From Gemmatimonadota bacterium (GTDB taxonomy: Bacteria; Gemmatimonadota; Gemmatimonadetes; Longimicrobiales; Longimicrobiaceae): a DNA stretch of 6,020 nucleotides. Where the stretch lies: positions 1 through 6,020 of the forward strand of contig JAHWJV010000238.1 of the NCBI GenBank assembly GCA_019348265.1. The letters run 5' to 3'. The position numbers were made by a program, and so were the translations under genes. Shown piece by piece: positions 5,523 through 6,020 of this stretch. The notes below the pieces were generated by a model, which worked only from the letters and a program-made list of their open reading frames with translations, did not search any database and was not told the origin of the DNA. How positions within the stretch are numbered: position 1 is the stretch's first letter; each line of letters starts with the position of its first letter.

Positions 5523-6020
5523 ATGATGAGTGACCAGGCACACGTAACCTCGACGTACTTCCCGGCCGAGGTCGAGCGGAAGTGGCAATCCCGCTGGGAA
5601 GAGCGCGGGACGAACAGCTTCAGCGAAGACGACATCGCGACCCGGGGCGGCGAGGGCCGTCCCTTCTACAACCTCATGATGTTCCCCTACCCGTCGGCCG
5701 AGGGGCTGCACGTGGGGAACCTCTACGCGTTCACGGGCACCGACATCCACGGACGATTCCAGCGGCTCCAGGGGCACACGGTGTTCGAGCCGATCGGCTT
5801 CGACGCTTTCGGCATCCACTCGGAGAATTACGCCCTCAAAGTTGGGGTGCACCCGATGGAGCTGATCCCGCGGAACGTGGCCAACTTCACCCGCCAGCTC
5901 GACCGCACCGGGCTGATGGTGGACTGGAGCCGCACCGTGGACACCACCACCCCCGAGTACTACCGGTGGACGCAGTGGGTCTTCTTGCGGCTGCTGGAGC
6001 GGGGGCTCGCTTACAAGAAG
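5523..6020 (+). CDS. leuS: Leucyl-tRNA synthetase, N-terminal part
   Basis: The first 166 residues of a class I synthetase that charges tRNA-Leu; the frame is still open at the window edge, so only the start of the catalytic Rossmann domain is present. Y12-F-P-A-E-V-E-R-K-W marks the usual N-terminus, and MFPYPSAEGLHVGN (53-66) carries the HIGH-type ATP-binding signature in the form HVGN. GTDIHGRFQRLQGHTVFEPIG and DAFGIHSENYALK continue the leucine-type active site. DWSRTVDTTTPEYYRWTQW is the conserved segment before the editing domain. The HVGN and SENYALK forms are those I associate with Gemmatimonadota and Chloroflexi rather than the proteobacterial HVGH / PAEQYA form. ATG at 5523 is followed directly by ATG at 5526; neither has a strong ribosome site, so the start is uncertain by one codon. 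Confidence 0.95.
   Translation, partial: MMSDQAHVTSTYFPAEVERKWQSRWEERGTNSFSEDDIATRGGEGRPFYNLMMFPYPSAEGLHVGNLYAFTGTDIHGRFQRLQGHTVFEPIGFDAFGIHSENYALKVGVHPMELIPRNVANFTRQLDRTGLMVDWSRTVDTTTPEYYRWTQWVFLRLLERGLAYKK

Noticed and set aside
1..6020. CRISPR arrays, tRNA or rRNA genes, insertion sequences or attachment sites.
   Set aside because: No regularly spaced repeats, cloverleaf or rRNA-like stretches, transposase frames or flanking duplications were seen.

Overview
The window comes from a high-GC bacterial chromosome. The leucyl-tRNA synthetase has an HVGN form of the HIGH signature and the SENYALK-type variant I associate with Gemmatimonadota and Chloroflexi. Together with the COG4324-type lipoprotein aminopeptidase and strong G/C preference at third codon positions, this makes a Gemmatimonadota-like organism my best guess. 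That is inference from remembered family features, not a database result.

Layout, left to right. At 1-75 there is the 3' tail of an unidentified plus-strand gene. Between 138 and 4081 (or 4219) lies a minus-strand cluster, transcribed right to left: a soluble GAF-domain sensor histidine kinase; a REC-GAF-GGDEF response regulator whose start overlaps the kinase stop by 11 nt; a 226-nt gap; a stand-alone H-NOX heme/nitric-oxide sensor; and a previously uncalled 58-residue ORF with a strong Shine-Dalgarno. Divergent from the kinase, on the plus strand, is a lipoprotein zinc metallopeptidase (4238-5341). It is followed by a 181-nt spacer with a promoter-like pair and a strong hairpin, then the first 166 codons of leuS (5523 to the window end).

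How the genes may work together. H-NOX proteins commonly signal through a co-encoded histidine kinase or diguanylate cyclase. Here one cluster holds all the parts of such a chain: an NO sensor (H-NOX with proximal His, YxSxR and no distal Tyr), a kinase with no membrane segment, and a receiver-linked diguanylate cyclase with intact active and inhibitory sites. The likely output is control of cyclic-di-GMP by nitric oxide, and perhaps by thiol redox state through three H-NOX cysteines. The small ORF after the H-NOX gene is the least explained part. The aminopeptidase and leuS look like unrelated neighbours.
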